64,000 bases of DNA. Source: Rhizobium freirei PRF 81. GTDB taxonomy: Bacteria; Pseudomonadota; Alphaproteobacteria; Rhizobiales; Rhizobiaceae. Location of the stretch: the NCBI RefSeq assembly GCF_000359745.1, contig NZ_AQHN01000010.1, positions 124,001-188,000 on the forward strand, read 5' to 3'. The stretch's first letter is position 1. The number at the start of each line of letters is the position of its first letter. Positions 46,455-55,904 of this stretch are shown here, one piece after another. The notes beneath the pieces were generated by a model. That model was not told the DNA's origin, did no database searches, and saw nothing but the letters and a program-made list of their open reading frames with translations. The position numbers and the translations under genes were made by a program.

Positions 46455-46791
46455 ACAAACGCAAGCGCTCGACCGTATGTTCCAGGCCCTGTCCGACCAG
46501 AGCCGGCGCGGCATGATCGACCGGCTTGGGCGCGGACCTGCTTCCGTCACGGAACTGGCCCAGCCCCTGGACATGGCGCTGCCGACGGTGATGAAACATC
46601 TGCAGGTGCTGGAAACCAGCGGGCTCGTTCTTTCGGAAAAGGCAGGCCGAGTGCGAACCTATCACCTCCGCAAGGAGGCGCTTGCGGCCGTCGAGCGATG
46701 GATCGCCGAGCGCAAGGCATCCTGGAACAGAACCTTCGACCGGCTCGACATCTTTCTGGCTGACGCATCGACGGAGACGACGGACGAATGA
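46447..46791 (+). CDS. ArsR-type winged-helix regulator
   Basis: A 114-residue metal-independent ArsR-type regulator, with FQALSDQSRRGMIDRLGRGP at the start of the HTH domain, recognition helix LPTVMKHLQVLETSGLV and the wing EKAGRVRTYHL. It lacks the ELCV(C)DL metal site of true arsenic sensors, so it probably responds to an organic ligand or to a partner protein. It starts inside the GST gene end and overlaps the SRPBCC gene start in an ATGA. The ArsR-SRPBCC pairing is common in bacteria; here GST is added in front. It probably binds the palindrome upstream of the operon. Confidence 0.9.
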   Translation: MLEQTQALDRMFQALSDQSRRGMIDRLGRGPASVTELAQPLDMALPTVMKHLQVLETSGLVLSEKAGRVRTYHLRKEALAAVERWIAERKASWNRTFDRLDIFLADASTETTDE

Positions 46792-47264
46792 GCAAAAGAT
46801 CCACAGACCATACGACGATCACCATCGAGCGCCACTTCAAGGCGCCGCTGCCGCGGGTCTTCAATGCCTGGGCAATTCCCGAACACAAGCAGCAATGGTT
46901 TGCCTGCCATGGTGAGTGGAAGCAGCTGGATTTCCGGCTCGACTTCCGCACCGGCGGCAGCGAAAGCAACCGCACCGCCTCAACGGATGGTGTCGTGCAT
47001 GCCTATGAGGCCCGCTATGTCGACGTCGTCCAGAACGAGCGCTTCATCTACGCCTTCGACATGATGCTCGATGACGTCAGAATTTCCGTATCGCTGGCAA
47101 CGGTCAGCTTTGAACCGGAACCCGGCGGTACGAAGATGATCTTCGTCGAACAGGTCGTGTTTCTCGACGGCTACAGCGACAACGGATCAAGGCTGATGGG
47201 CACCGAAATCGGCTTCGACAACCTCAGACTCTATGTCGAAGGAGACGATGGCAGGCCGAATTAA
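46788..47264 (+). CDS. SRPBCC (AHSA1-like) domain protein
   Basis: A 158-residue protein with one START-like SRPBCC/AHSA1 fold, marked by [19 protein letters not shown] at the N-terminus, the middle strand [11 protein letters not shown] and the C-terminal helix. Such folds have a large hydrophobic cavity for small ligands. The AUGA overlap with the regulator gene implies coupled translation. Its stop codon shares the bases TTAA with the stop of the convergent ssuB gene, so no terminator fits between them. The ligand is unknown; it may be what the adjacent regulator senses. Confidence 0.87.
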   Translation: MSKRSTDHTTITIERHFKAPLPRVFNAWAIPEHKQQWFACHGEWKQLDFRLDFRTGGSESNRTASTDGVVHAYEARYVDVVQNERFIYAFDMMLDDVRISVSLATVSFEPEPGGTKMIFVEQVVFLDGYSDNGSRLMGTEIGFDNLRLYVEGDDGRPN

Positions 47265-48061
47265 CTCCTGACACCATCAAGGATGGCACCCAAAAGCTGC
47301 CCTTCGAGTTCGGCCAGCGCCGGATTGCCATGGCGGCGCGGATGCGGATGGGGAACGGCGAGATCGAGCACAATCCTGCCCTCGTCCAATACGACGACGC
47401 GATCGGCCAGATGCACGGCTTCGCTGACGTCGTGCGTCACAAGCACCGCGGTAAAGCCGAGTTCGCGCCAGACGCGGTTCAGCAGCTCCTGCATGCTGAT
47501 GCGAGTCAAGGCATCCAGCGCACCGAGCGGCTCATCAAGCGCGAGGATACCGGGTTTGCTGACGAGCGCACGCGCCAGCGCCACGCGCTGCTTCTGTCCG
47601 CCGGAAAGGCTGGAAGGCCATTCGCCTGCCTTTTCGGCAAGCTGCACCTCGGAAAGAACCGAAGCCGTTTCCTTCCGCAACACATCCTGCGGCACACCCT
47701 CGCCTAGACCGACGGCAACATTGTCGGCGACCGAGAGCCATGGCAGCAGCCGAGGCTCCTGAAAGACGATGCGCGTGTTGGGTTGCACATCATTGCCATC
47801 GACCGCCTCAAAGCGCAGATGTCCCGCGCTCGGCTCTTCCAGACCCATCAGGATGCGCAGCAATGTACTCTTGCCGCAGCCGCTCTTGCCGATGACGGCA
47901 ACGAACTGACTGGCGGGAATTTCGAGATCGATGCCGCGCAAAACGCGGTTGTTTCCAAAACTTTTCTCAAGGCCCTTGATATGGATAGCCGCAGCACCTG
48001 CAGCTCTCGGAACCGCATGTTCGGCTTCCGTCCGTGGGCGATCGAGTATGATGACGCTCAT
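47261..48061 (-). CDS. ssuB: Aliphatic sulfonate ABC transporter ATP-binding protein
   Basis: ATPase of a sulfonate/taurine-type importer, 266 residues from ATG 48061 (GAGGAG 6 nt upstream). Walker [11 protein letters not shown]-loop FQEPRLLPW, signature [15 protein letters not shown] and Walker [13 protein letters not shown] are all present. It is the last gene of ssuA-ssuD-ssuC-ssuB, 10 bp after ssuC. The [10 protein letters not shown] block and the neighbours point to sulfonates rather than nitrate. Transcription probably responds to sulfate starvation, but no CysB/Cbl-type regulator is in the window. Confidence 0.92.
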   Translation of the reverse strand: MSVIILDRPRTEAEHAVPRAAGAAAIHIKGLEKSFGNNRVLRGIDLEIPASQFVAVIGKSGCGKSTLLRILMGLEEPSAGHLRFEAVDGNDVQPNTRIVFQEPRLLPWLSVADNVAVGLGEGVPQDVLRKETASVLSEVQLAEKAGEWPSSLSGGQKQRVALARALVSKPGILALDEPLGALDALTRISMQELLNRVWRELGFTAVLVTHDVSEAVHLADRVVVLDEGRIVLDLAVPHPHPRRHGNPALAELEGQLLGAILDGVRS

Positions 48062-48071
48062 GACACGCTCC

Positions 48072-48908
48072 TCAATTCTGATAGGCCGGGTTCCATCGCA
48101 GAGCCCTACGCTCGATCGACCGCGCGACGACATCGGCGAGCTTGCCGAGGATGGCGTAGATGACCAGCGTCAGGACGACCACATCGGTCATGCCGAACTC
48201 GCGGGCATTGTTGGCCATGTAGCCGATGCCTGACGATGCCGCGATTGATTCGGCAACGATGAGCGTCAGCCACATGATGCCGAGAGCGAACCGCAGCCCG
48301 ACAAGGATTGACGGAAGCGCGCCGGGAAAGATGACCTTCCGGAACAGCGTCCAGTTGCTCATGCCATAGACCCGCCCCATCTCGATCAGGCCGCGATCGA
48401 CATTGCGCACGCCGTGATAGGTGTTCAGGTAGATCGGGAAGAGCACGCCGAGCGCCGTCAGGAACAGCTTCGATTCCTCGCCGATCCCGAACCAGAGAAT
48501 GACCAGCGGCACCATGGCGAGGTGTGGAATGGTGCGCAGCATCTGCAGCGTCGTATCCGTCAATTGCTCCGACAGCCGCGAGACGCCGTTGGCGATGCCA
48601 AGGAGAAAGCCGATCGAGCCGCCGACCAGCAGCCCCGCAAACGCGCGGCCGGCGCTGACGAGAATATTGTTCGGCAGCTGCCCGGAGATCGTGGTCTGCC
48701 AGAAGGCGGCCACCACGGCCGCCGGTGATGGCATGATGCGGGTGGAGATCCAACCGGCTGATGAGCCGAGCTGCCACGCCGCAATGACGACGACTGGCAG
48801 CAGAAAAGGCAGAAATCTCCGCAGAGAGATCGCTTGCCTCCTGACCCTGACTGGCTGGGTGCGGCGCTCTGAGCCTACACGGACGAAGGACGTATCGAAT
48901 GCCGACAT
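48072..48908 (-). CDS. ssuC: Aliphatic sulfonate ABC transporter permease
   Basis: Permease with about six hydrophobic helices, 278 residues. The family pattern is visible in [20 protein letters not shown] and the EAA-like coupling loop [19 protein letters not shown], followed by [15 protein letters not shown]. It lies 24 bp after ssuD and 10 bp before ssuB. Taurine or nitrate permeases are related, but the adjoining monooxygenase supports sulfonate use. Confidence 0.92.
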   Translation of the reverse strand: MSAFDTSFVRVGSERRTQPVRVRRQAISLRRFLPFLLPVVVIAAWQLGSSAGWISTRIMPSPAAVVAAFWQTTISGQLPNNILVSAGRAFAGLLVGGSIGFLLGIANGVSRLSEQLTDTTLQMLRTIPHLAMVPLVILWFGIGEESKLFLTALGVLFPIYLNTYHGVRNVDRGLIEMGRVYGMSNWTLFRKVIFPGALPSILVGLRFALGIMWLTLIVAESIAASSGIGYMANNAREFGMTDVVVLTLVIYAILGKLADVVARSIERRALRWNPAYQN

Positions 48909-48932
48909 GAGGACCTCCCTGAAAGGATGGGG

Positions 48933-50108
48933 TTACGAGCCGGAAACCACCTTCAGATTGCCGCCATGGCTACCGCCGGCGAAGATCTGTTTGGCGCCGA
49001 ACTCGTTACGGAAGCCCGCACGCTGCTGTTCCTGGTTCAGCCCCAGCTCAGGGAAGAGCAGCTCCGCCACGCGATAGGCCTCTTCCAGATGTGGATAGCC
49101 GGAGCCGATAACGGTTTCGATGCCGAGCTCCTGATATTCGCGCAGCCTTGCGGCAACCGTCTTGGGAGAACCGACCAGAGCCGTGCCGGCGCCAGCGCGC
49201 ACCAGACCGACACCGGCCCATAGGTTCGGCGACACTTCGAGTTTGTCGCGTCGGCCGCCGTGCAGCGCCGCCATACGCTTCTGCCCGACGGAATCGGACT
49301 GGGTGACGAATTGCTCCTGCGCCTCGCGGATCGTCTCGTCGTCGAGCTTGGAGATCAGCCTGTCGGCCGCTGCCCATGCCTCTTCATCCGTCTGGCGGAC
49401 GATGAAATGCAGGCGGATGCCGAAGCTGACTTCACGTCCGCGCTTGGCGGCGGCAGCGCGCACCTTCTCGATTTTTTCGGCGACCTGCGCCGGCGGCTCA
49501 CCCCAGGTCAGGTACTTATCGACGCGGCCGACGGAGAAGTCGATACCGGCATCGGAAGAACCGCCGAAATAGAGCGGCGGGCGCGGCGCCTGCACCGGCG
49601 GCAGACCGAGCCGCGCATTGGTGGCCTTGATATACTTGCCTTCGAAGGTGGAGGCTCCCTTCTCCAGCAGCTCCTCCCATACGTGGAAGAATTCGTCGGC
49701 ATGGGCATAGCGCTCGTCATGTTCCAGATGGATGCCGTCACCCGCCAGCTCCGCAGGACTGCCGCCGACGACGATATTCAGAAGCACGCGGCCGTTCGAG
49801 ACGCGATCGAGCGTCGAGGCGAGACGCGCATAATAAGCTGGTGACGCCGTACCCGGCCGGATCGCGACCAGGAACTTCAACTTCTGGGTATGGGCAGAAA
49901 GCGCAGCCGCAGTCACGAAGGATTCCTCGCAGGAGACGCCCGTCGGCAAAAGTACGCCGGAATAGCCGAGCCGATCGACAGCCTGCGCGATCTGCTGGAG
50001 ATAGCCGATCTCCGGGCCGCGATTGAGCTCGGTCGTGCCGAGATAGGTGCCGTCGCCGGAGGTCGGAATGAACCAGAGGAAATCGATGGTTTTTTCGGTT
50101 GCGGTCAT
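48933..50108 (-). CDS. ssuD: FMNH2-dependent alkanesulfonate monooxygenase
   Basis: Flavin-dependent monooxygenase that splits sulfite from alkanesulfonates, giving the cell sulfur. The 391-residue product from ATG 50108 (AGGA upstream) has the SsuD start [17 protein letters not shown], the cysteine-containing [10 protein letters not shown] near residue 45-55, and the [16 protein letters not shown] and [10 protein letters not shown] blocks. It needs reduced flavin, normally from an SsuE reductase, which is not encoded next to it. It sits between ssuA and ssuC and may have a promoter of its own, since a motif shared with the ssuA upstream region lies before it. Confidence 0.94.
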   Translation of the reverse strand: MTATEKTIDFLWFIPTSGDGTYLGTTELNRGPEIGYLQQIAQAVDRLGYSGVLLPTGVSCEESFVTAAALSAHTQKLKFLVAIRPGTASPAYYARLASTLDRVSNGRVLLNIVVGGSPAELAGDGIHLEHDERYAHADEFFHVWEELLEKGASTFEGKYIKATNARLGLPPVQAPRPPLYFGGSSDAGIDFSVGRVDKYLTWGEPPAQVAEKIEKVRAAAAKRGREVSFGIRLHFIVRQTDEEAWAAADRLISKLDDETIREAQEQFVTQSDSVGQKRMAALHGGRRDKLEVSPNLWAGVGLVRAGAGTALVGSPKTVAARLREYQELGIETVIGSGYPHLEEAYRVAELLFPELGLNQEQQRAGFRNEFGAKQIFAGGSHGGNLKVVSGS

Positions 50109-50185
50109 GAAGTGTTCCTGCCTTCTGGAAGCGCGTTGTCGGGAGCCACTCCCGATGTCCGAGCCCGATAGTGACATAGACTATT

Positions 50186-50199
50186 GATTATATCGACAA
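50186..50199 (-). promoter_or_regulatory. Shared motif upstream of ssuD (copy 1)
   Basis: The plus-strand word GATTATATCGACAA occurs here and again at 51351-51364. On the minus strand it reads TTGTCGATATAATC and includes a -10-like TATAAT, 80 bp before ssuD. No good -35 is seen, which would fit an activator-dependent promoter. Confidence 0.45.
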
Positions 50200-50302
50200 T
50201 ATGGATTTTCTAATCCGCGGTGTCCGGCGAAATATTTTTGCTGATCGAGCCTGCGCCCGTAGTGTTTCGAGCGCGGGCCGCGTTTGCAGGCGCTTGTCAG
50301 CT

Positions 50303-51271
50303 TCAGCTGGCCTTCGGCCGCCAGACGATATCGGTGACGTTCAGCTTCTTCGGAACGATGCCGAGATTATAGAATTCGTCGGCCAATCCCTGCTGATAGG
50401 CGATCGCGGCATCGGTGATGATCGAGACACCGCCGAGATTGGCGCTCGGACGTGTCAAGGTCACCCGCGTCACATTGGCTGGAACACCGGTGATTTCAGT
50501 CAATGCCGTAATCGTCTCGTCCAGATTCGATTGTGCTGCCGCTCCCACTTTGGCCAGTTCGGCGATGACGTCGACGATGACCTGCGGATTGCCCTTGGTG
50601 AAATCGCCATTTGCCAGGAAATAGCTGAAGGAGTCGACGATACCGCGCGCGGTTGTGAGTATCCGGGTATCCGGATCGGCCTCGGCGATTGCGAGATAGG
50701 GATCCCAGATCGACCAGGCATCGATGGCGCCAGTCTTGAAGGCGGCCGAGGCGTCCGGCGGCGCGAGATCGAGCGCCTGGATGTCGTTGATCGTCAGACC
50801 GCCCTTGCGCAGCGCCTTGACGGTGACGTTATGCGCGCTCGAACCGCGCTTGAAGGCGACCTCCTTGCCCTTGAGGTCGGCAAGCGTCTGGATCGGCGAG
50901 CCCTTGCGAACCAGAATGGCCGAGCTTTCTGGGCTGCCTGTATAAAGACCGACATAGAGCAGGTTGCCGTTGGCGGCCTGCGCAAAGAGCGGCGGCACAT
51001 CGCCGGTGGCGCCGAAATCGAGGGCGCCGGCGCCAAGCGCTTCGAGCAGCGGCGGACCGGATGTGAATTCAGACCATTCGACGGCTATGCCACGATCGGA
51101 AAGCCGCTTTTCCAGCGCGCCCTTGCGTTTGGCGAGCGCCAGCACGCCGTTTTTCTGCCAGCCTATGCGAAGCGTCGTCGCGGCTGCCGCCCGGGCCGGC
51201 CGGATCGAAGGCAATGCGAAGGCGATCGCCGTGGCGCCGAAGAGGCCGAGTGTCTGTCTGCGCGAAATCAT
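50303..51271 (-). CDS. ssuA: Aliphatic sulfonate ABC transporter substrate-binding protein
   Basis: Periplasmic sulfonate-binding protein, first gene of the ssu operon. From ATG 51271 the protein is 322 residues with an export signal SRRQTLGLFGATAIAFALP, whose twin arginine resembles a Tat signal. The mature start TTLRIGWQKNGVLALAK and the block GATGDVPPLFAQAANGNLLY fit the SsuA/TauA family. AGGGA lies about 8 nt upstream of the start. The gap to ssuD is 194 bp and contains a probable internal promoter. Confidence 0.92.
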   Translation of the reverse strand: MISRRQTLGLFGATAIAFALPSIRPARAAAATTLRIGWQKNGVLALAKRKGALEKRLSDRGIAVEWSEFTSGPPLLEALGAGALDFGATGDVPPLFAQAANGNLLYVGLYTGSPESSAILVRKGSPIQTLADLKGKEVAFKRGSSAHNVTVKALRKGGLTINDIQALDLAPPDASAAFKTGAIDAWSIWDPYLAIAEADPDTRILTTARGIVDSFSYFLANGDFTKGNPQVIVDVIAELAKVGAAAQSNLDETITALTEITGVPANVTRVTLTRPSANLGGVSIITDAAIAYQQGLADEFYNLGIVPKKLNVTDIVWRPKAS

Positions 51272-51350
51272 CGAGGATCCCTTTTCATAAGGCCCTGGCG
51301 CTTCCGCGGCCATCGGCTCGTTGTCGACAGCTAAGGATCGCAAATCCATA

Positions 51351-51364
51351 GATTATATCGACAA
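51351..51364 (-). promoter_or_regulatory. Shared motif upstream of ssuA (copy 2)
   Basis: Exact copy of the 14-mer at 50186-50199, here about 80 bp before the ssuA start. The equal distance from each start supports a real promoter or activator element. Confidence 0.45.
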
Positions 51365-51537
51365 AGGATATTATGAAGTTTCGGGCGCCAATCGAAATTT
51401 AATTCCCGAAAATGGAAAATCGGAAATATTATTTCAAATACTATGCCACGGTGACAAGTTGCCCGGTAGATCGGCCTTCCGTCCCTTCGGGCTTTCCGCT
51501 AAGCCTTCGAGTCAAATTCGGACAGGGAGTTATAAGA

Positions 51538-52410
51538 ATGGCAAAGGTCGCGTTCATCGGCATGGGCGTCATGGGTTATCCCATGGCAGGGCATCTCAAG
51601 GTCAAGGGCGGGCATGACGTTACCGTCTACAACCGCACCATCGCCAAAGCCGAGGCATGGGCCAAGCAATATGACGGCAAATTTGCCCCTACCCCGGCTC
51701 AAGCCTCCGAAGACGCAGACTTCGTCTTTACCTGCGTCGGCAATGACGACGATCTGCGTTCGGTGACGACGGGCGAAAACGGCGTCCTCGCAACCATGAA
51801 GGCGGGTTCAATCCTTATCGACAATACGACCGCCAGCGCCGAAGTTGCCGGCGAGCTCCATGCGGCAGCCAAGGAAAAGGGCGTGGAGTTCATCGACGCA
51901 CCGGTTTCCGGCGGGCAGGCTGGCGCCGAAAACGGCGTGCTGACCGTGATGTGCGGCGGCGATGAAGCCGCGTTCGAGAAGGCACGCCCCGTCATCGACG
52001 CCTATGCCCGCATGGTTGGCTTGATGGGACCGGTCGGCGCCGGTCAGCTGACCAAGATGATCAACCAGATCTGCATCGCCGGCATCGTCCAGGGCTTGGC
52101 CGAAGGAATTCATTTCGGCAAACAGGCCGGGCTCGATATCGAAAAGGTCGTGGACGTGATTTCCAAGGGTGCGGCCGGCTCCTGGCAGATGGAGAACCGC
52201 CATAAGACGATGAATGCCGGCAAATATGATTTCGGCTTCGCCGTCGACTGGATGCGCAAGGATCTGGGCATCGTGCTTGAGGAAGCTCGCCGCAATCAGG
52301 CCAAGCTGCCGCTGACGGCCCTTGTCGACCAGTTCTATGGCGATGTCCAGGCGATGGGAGGCAATCGCTGGGATACCTCCTCGCTGCTCGCGCGCCTGGA
52401 CAGAAAATAA
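51538..52410 (+). CDS. NAD(P)-dependent beta-hydroxyacid dehydrogenase (3-hydroxyisobutyrate dehydrogenase family)
   Basis: Oxidoreductase of the beta-hydroxyacid dehydrogenase family (3-hydroxyisobutyrate, tartronate semialdehyde, glyoxylate reductases), 290 residues. The Rossmann motif FIGMGVMGYPMAGHL is at 6-20, the substrate motif DAPVSGGQAGAENG near 120, and the catalytic lysine in GAGQLTKMINQ near 170. ATG 51538 is preceded by GGGAG. In-frame sequence upstream to 51412 overlaps the ssu promoter region and is not family-like. The exact substrate is open. Confidence 0.88.
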   Translation: MAKVAFIGMGVMGYPMAGHLKVKGGHDVTVYNRTIAKAEAWAKQYDGKFAPTPAQASEDADFVFTCVGNDDDLRSVTTGENGVLATMKAGSILIDNTTASAEVAGELHAAAKEKGVEFIDAPVSGGQAGAENGVLTVMCGGDEAAFEKARPVIDAYARMVGLMGPVGAGQLTKMINQICIAGIVQGLAEGIHFGKQAGLDIEKVVDVISKGAAGSWQMENRHKTMNAGKYDFGFAVDWMRKDLGIVLEEARRNQAKLPLTALVDQFYGDVQAMGGNRWDTSSLLARLDRK

Positions 52411-52442
52411 CGAAAAGCCGCTGCTTGATGGCAGCAAAGGCC

Positions 52443-52466
52443 GAGCGCCGCACCAAGGCGGCGCTC
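52443..52466. terminator. Hairpin between convergent dehydrogenase and lrp-type genes
   Basis: GAGCGCCGC and GCGGCGCTC form a 9-bp stem with a 6-nt loop in the 64-bp gap between two convergent stop codons. T-runs are poor on both sides. Confidence 0.5.
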
Positions 52467-52474
52467 AGTGCGGA

Positions 52475-52963
52475 TCAGTCCTCGCTGGACTTCGCATTCT
52501 CCAGCAGCATGTAATCAAGCGGCAGTTCCGTCGAATACTTGATCTGCTCCATCGCAAAAGCCGAGGAGACGTCGCGGATTTCGATCTTGGCGATCATGCG
52601 CTTGTAGAAGGCGTCATAGGCGGCGATATCGGGAACGACGACGCGCAGCAGATAGTCGACGTCACCGCTCATGCGATAGAACTCGACCACTTCCGGAAAA
52701 TCGGCGATCACTTCGGAGAAGCGCTTCAGCCATTCGATGGAGTGGCTGTTGGTGCGAATGGAAACGAAAACGGTAACCTTCGTGTTGACCTTTTCAGGGT
52801 CAAGAAGAGCCACGCGACGGCGAATGACGCCATCCTCTTCCATCTTCTGGATGCGGCGCCAGCAGGGCGTCGTCGACAATCCGACCTTCTTGGCAAGATC
52901 GGCCACAGCCAGAGTGGAATCCTCCTGCAAGAGGCGCAGGATTTTGCGGTCAAGACGGTCCAT
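52475..52963 (-). CDS. Lrp/AsnC-family transcriptional regulator
   Basis: Feast-famine regulator, 162 residues from ATG 52963 (ATG 52972 is also possible). The HTH lies at about 5-55, with LDRKILRLLQEDSTLAVADL and recognition segment LSTTPCWRRIQKMEEDGVI. The C-terminal RAM domain (about 65-150) for amino-acid binding and octamer assembly includes SGDVDYLLRVVVPDIAAYDA. No amino-acid gene is directly adjacent, so the regulon cannot be inferred from context. Confidence 0.9.
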   Translation of the reverse strand: MDRLDRKILRLLQEDSTLAVADLAKKVGLSTTPCWRRIQKMEEDGVIRRRVALLDPEKVNTKVTVFVSIRTNSHSIEWLKRFSEVIADFPEVVEFYRMSGDVDYLLRVVVPDIAAYDAFYKRMIAKIEIRDVSSAFAMEQIKYSTELPLDYMLLENAKSSED

Positions 52964-53029
52964 TTTAAGCATCCCTTCGAATTATATTCTCTCTATAGCC
53001 TATTTCAGGGACGAGAAAAGAAACTTTTT

Positions 53030-53662
53030 TCAGGAAACCAGGATTCTCACACGTTCTTGTAATACGGGAAGCAGCTCCGCCTCGAACCAGGGATGGCGCT
53101 TCAACCAACCGCTGTTGCGCCAGCTTGGATGCGGCAATGGCAGCATTGCCGGCGAGCGATTGGTCAGGAGGTAGCGCCGCCATTCCGCGACCGTCTCCGT
53201 CATGGACGCCATCCGCCCGGCGCCCATATGCCAAGCTTGCGCATATTGACCGATCGTCAGGATCAGCTCGATCTGCGGCATCGCATCCATGGCCTTTTGC
53301 CGCCAGCGAGGCGCGCACTCCTTGCGCGGCGGCAAGTCGCTGCCGGCCGCATCATAGCCGGGAAAACAGAAGCCCATCGGCAGAATGGCGAAATGATCGG
53401 GATTGTAGAAACTCTCGCGGTCGACATTGAGCCACTGCCGCAAACGATCACCGGAAGCATCGTTGAAGGGCAAGCCGCTCTCGTGAACGCGCAGGCCAGG
53501 TGCCTGTCCCGCAATCAGGATACGCGCTGTCGACGAAAGCGTCGCGACCGGCCGGGGCTCATGCGGCAGCCGATCCGCCTCGCCCTTGGCCGGCGTGTCC
53601 CGACAAAAGCGGCAGGCGGCGATCTCCAGACCCAGCGCCTGCAGCTCTAGTTCATTCGTCAT
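53030..53662 (-). CDS. Uracil-DNA glycosylase family protein
   Basis: DNA-repair glycosylase of the uracil-DNA glycosylase superfamily, 210 residues. Motif A is GQAPGLRVHESGLPFND (about 50-66) and the C-terminal motif is LPHPSWRNSGW. An N-terminal CRFC pair resembles the cysteines of iron-sulfur UDGs, but I cannot place the other two ligands with certainty. ATG 53662 overlaps the stop codon of the nuclease gene in an ATGA; ATG 53674 would extend it by four residues. The two genes are translationally coupled. Confidence 0.85.
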   Translation of the reverse strand: MTNELELQALGLEIAACRFCRDTPAKGEADRLPHEPRPVATLSSTARILIAGQAPGLRVHESGLPFNDASGDRLRQWLNVDRESFYNPDHFAILPMGFCFPGYDAAGSDLPPRKECAPRWRQKAMDAMPQIELILTIGQYAQAWHMGAGRMASMTETVAEWRRYLLTNRSPAMLPLPHPSWRNSGWLKRHPWFEAELLPVLQERVRILVS

Positions 53663-54234
53663 TGCGCATTCCATCCAACGAGCTGCCTTATATAATCAAT
53701 CACACCCGCCATCGGATCATTTGCTACGGGTTGCTGCATGCGTTCTTCGCGCCTGTAGTCGCCAGGCCGCTCGAAATCTCCGGCCCATACCCCCGCTTTC
53801 GCCTGTCGCGCCGTCCGCTCTTCGGCAGCATAGCCGCCATAGGAAAGTGCCATGCCGCTGCGAACCATCGCTGCATTGACATCGCTATCACCGACCACGC
53901 AAGTCACCAGCAGGCGACCATAGCGATCCCTCTCCTGTCCGCGGCATTCCGGCTTGCCGTTCTTAACGATTGTGGCGAGAGCCTTGCGCGCCTCTTCGCC
54001 GCACGCCCAATCAGCGCCACCCCGCCGACACCGTTGCCGATATTCCGGCGCGTCGATGCCTTTCAACCGTAGACGCTCACCGTTAATGGAAAGCGTATCA
54101 CCATCGATAGCGTAAAAATCGCCAGTTTGAACAAGTTCCTGTCGATTATTCATTTTCAACGCGAGCAAAACGAGAATGGCGAGCAAAGCAAATGCGGCCG
54201 CGCCGTCTCGAAAAAGGCGGCCTGACCGCATCAC
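53659..54234 (-). CDS. Thermonuclease-family (SNase-like) protein
   Basis: Staphylococcal-nuclease-like protein, 191 residues, with an N-terminal signal or anchor helix at about 11-27 (AAAFALLAILVLLAL). The SNase fold shows DGDTLSINGERLRLKGIDAPE (residues about 44-64, catalytic Arg in RLKGIDAPE), GQERDRYGRLLVTC and a C-terminal variable tail. It is probably exported, where it could cut extracellular or imported DNA and RNA. Its stop overlaps the start of the UDG-family gene. Confidence 0.86.
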   Translation of the reverse strand: MMRSGRLFRDGAAAFALLAILVLLALKMNNRQELVQTGDFYAIDGDTLSINGERLRLKGIDAPEYRQRCRRGGADWACGEEARKALATIVKNGKPECRGQERDRYGRLLVTCVVGDSDVNAAMVRSGMALSYGGYAAEERTARQAKAGVWAGDFERPGDYRREERMQQPVANDPMAGVIDYIRQLVGWNAQ

Positions 54235-54357
54235 GTTCTTGCCTCCTTTAACAACAAATCCTTGGCGAAGATGGCAAACAAATCATTTCAGCGCAGCATC
54301 TTCTTAAGATTTGGCCGCTAGTCTGTAATCTCACGCAGACCAAGTTTCAACGAAACC

Positions 54358-55887
54358 ATGAGAACCGGCGTCAGCACATCGACTGATAAAAACATCGTCG
54401 ACCGATCGCGCAGCCACCGCAACCGGGCTGTGTCGAAGGCCGTGCGGCAGACGCGTGAGCGCCTGCAGACGGGGCATAGCAGCAATTTCGACCGCGAACT
54501 CATGGATATGCACATCGACACGCTGCTGCAGGGTGCTGCTATCGTGCCGATTTTCGTGGTGGTCGTCGCAGCACTCGGAGTGTATCTGACACGCGACGCC
54601 GGCATTTTCCTGTGGACCGTTCCGATCCTGGTGGCGCACGCCATCAACATGCTGCTCGGCAGGCGCGCCAGGAAGCAGGAAATGACCCTCGAAAGCGCCA
54701 GGAAGTGGCGACAGATCCTGTTGTTGGGGCAACTGCTGACCGGGCTCTGTTGGGCGATCTTCGCAATGCAGAATTGCTCAACCTGCGGCGGGGACAGTTT
54801 CAGCCTCTATAAAGGCACGACCTTGCTGGTAGCGATCTGCATCACGGCCATGGCGAGCTTCATGTTGCCGCGTGCCGTGCCCTTCACCTATGCGCCGCCG
54901 ACGGTCGTGCTGGTCGTCACCGCGATCCTGACCCGAAAGCCGTCAGACATAGCGCTGACTGCTGCTATCTCGGTCGCCGTGATCTTCTTCACCTTCATTA
55001 CCAACAGGATGTTTCAATCCAATCTGAAGATCCTCTCCTTCCAATCGGAGAAGGACGACCTGATCGCGGAGCTGGAAGTCGCCAATTCCATGTCCGACGA
55101 AGCCCGCCGGCGCGCGGAAGAAGCGAACCTTGCCAAATCGCGCTTCCTCGCTTCCATGTCGCATGAGCTCAGAACGCCGCTGAACGCCATCCTCGGCTTC
55201 TCCGAAGTCATGTCCGCCGAGGTCATGGGGCCGCTGAACAATCCGACCTACCGGGAATATACCAGCGATATCCATCGATCCGGACAGCACCTGCTCAACC
55301 TGATCAACGAGATTCTCGATCTGTCGCGCATCGAAGCCGGCAAATACGAGTTGAACGAAGAATCCGTCTCGCTGCTCGATATCGCCGAAGATTGCATTGG
55401 CATGGTGCAGCTGCGCGCCCGCGCCAAGAATATTTCCATCTCCTCGCAGATCGAGCCACAGCTCCCATCCGTCTGGGCCGATGAAAAGTCGATGCGCCAG
55501 GTCATCCTCAATCTATTGTCGAATGCGGTGAAGTTCACGCCGCAAGGCGGCGAGATCAGCGTCAAGGTCGGCTGGACGGCCGGCGGCGGTGAATATGTGG
55601 CGATCAGAGACAATGGGCCGGGCATTCCCGAAGAGGAAATTCCCGTGGTACTCTCGGCCTTCGGGCAGGGCTCGATCGCCATCAAGAGTGCCGAGCAAGG
55701 CACCGGCCTCGGTCTGCCGATCGTACAGGCCATTCTCGCCAAGCATGACGGTCAGTTCATGCTGAAATCCAAACTGCGGGAAGGCACCGAAGTCATCGCA
55801 ATCCTGCCGGCCAAGCGCGTGCTGCAAAGCCTGCCGGCCGTCGAGGACGCTCCGCTTGCCGGACGGCGCAAGAAGAGCTTCGCCTGA
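54358..55887 (+). CDS. Membrane sensor histidine kinase
   Basis: A 509-residue sensor kinase. The N-terminal half has about six hydrophobic helices (about 55-215) without a large periplasmic loop, then a coiled linker, then HisKA with the phospho-acceptor in SHELRTPLNAILGFSE (His about 271) and an HATPase domain with N-box NLLSNAVKFT, G1 DNGPGIP and G2 GTGLGLP. The H-box resembles the PleC/DivJ/PdhS group of alphaproteobacterial kinases, but the membrane input part does not identify one member. No response regulator gene is adjacent, so it is an orphan kinase. Confidence 0.9.
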   Translation: MRTGVSTSTDKNIVDRSRSHRNRAVSKAVRQTRERLQTGHSSNFDRELMDMHIDTLLQGAAIVPIFVVVVAALGVYLTRDAGIFLWTVPILVAHAINMLLGRRARKQEMTLESARKWRQILLLGQLLTGLCWAIFAMQNCSTCGGDSFSLYKGTTLLVAICITAMASFMLPRAVPFTYAPPTVVLVVTAILTRKPSDIALTAAISVAVIFFTFITNRMFQSNLKILSFQSEKDDLIAELEVANSMSDEARRRAEEANLAKSRFLASMSHELRTPLNAILGFSEVMSAEVMGPLNNPTYREYTSDIHRSGQHLLNLINEILDLSRIEAGKYELNEESVSLLDIAEDCIGMVQLRARAKNISISSQIEPQLPSVWADEKSMRQVILNLLSNAVKFTPQGGEISVKVGWTAGGGEYVAIRDNGPGIPEEEIPVVLSAFGQGSIAIKSAEQGTGLGLPIVQAILAKHDGQFMLKSKLREGTEVIAILPAKRVLQSLPAVEDAPLAGRRKKSFA

Positions 55888-55904
55888 AGCTCCGTTTCCT
55901 GCGC

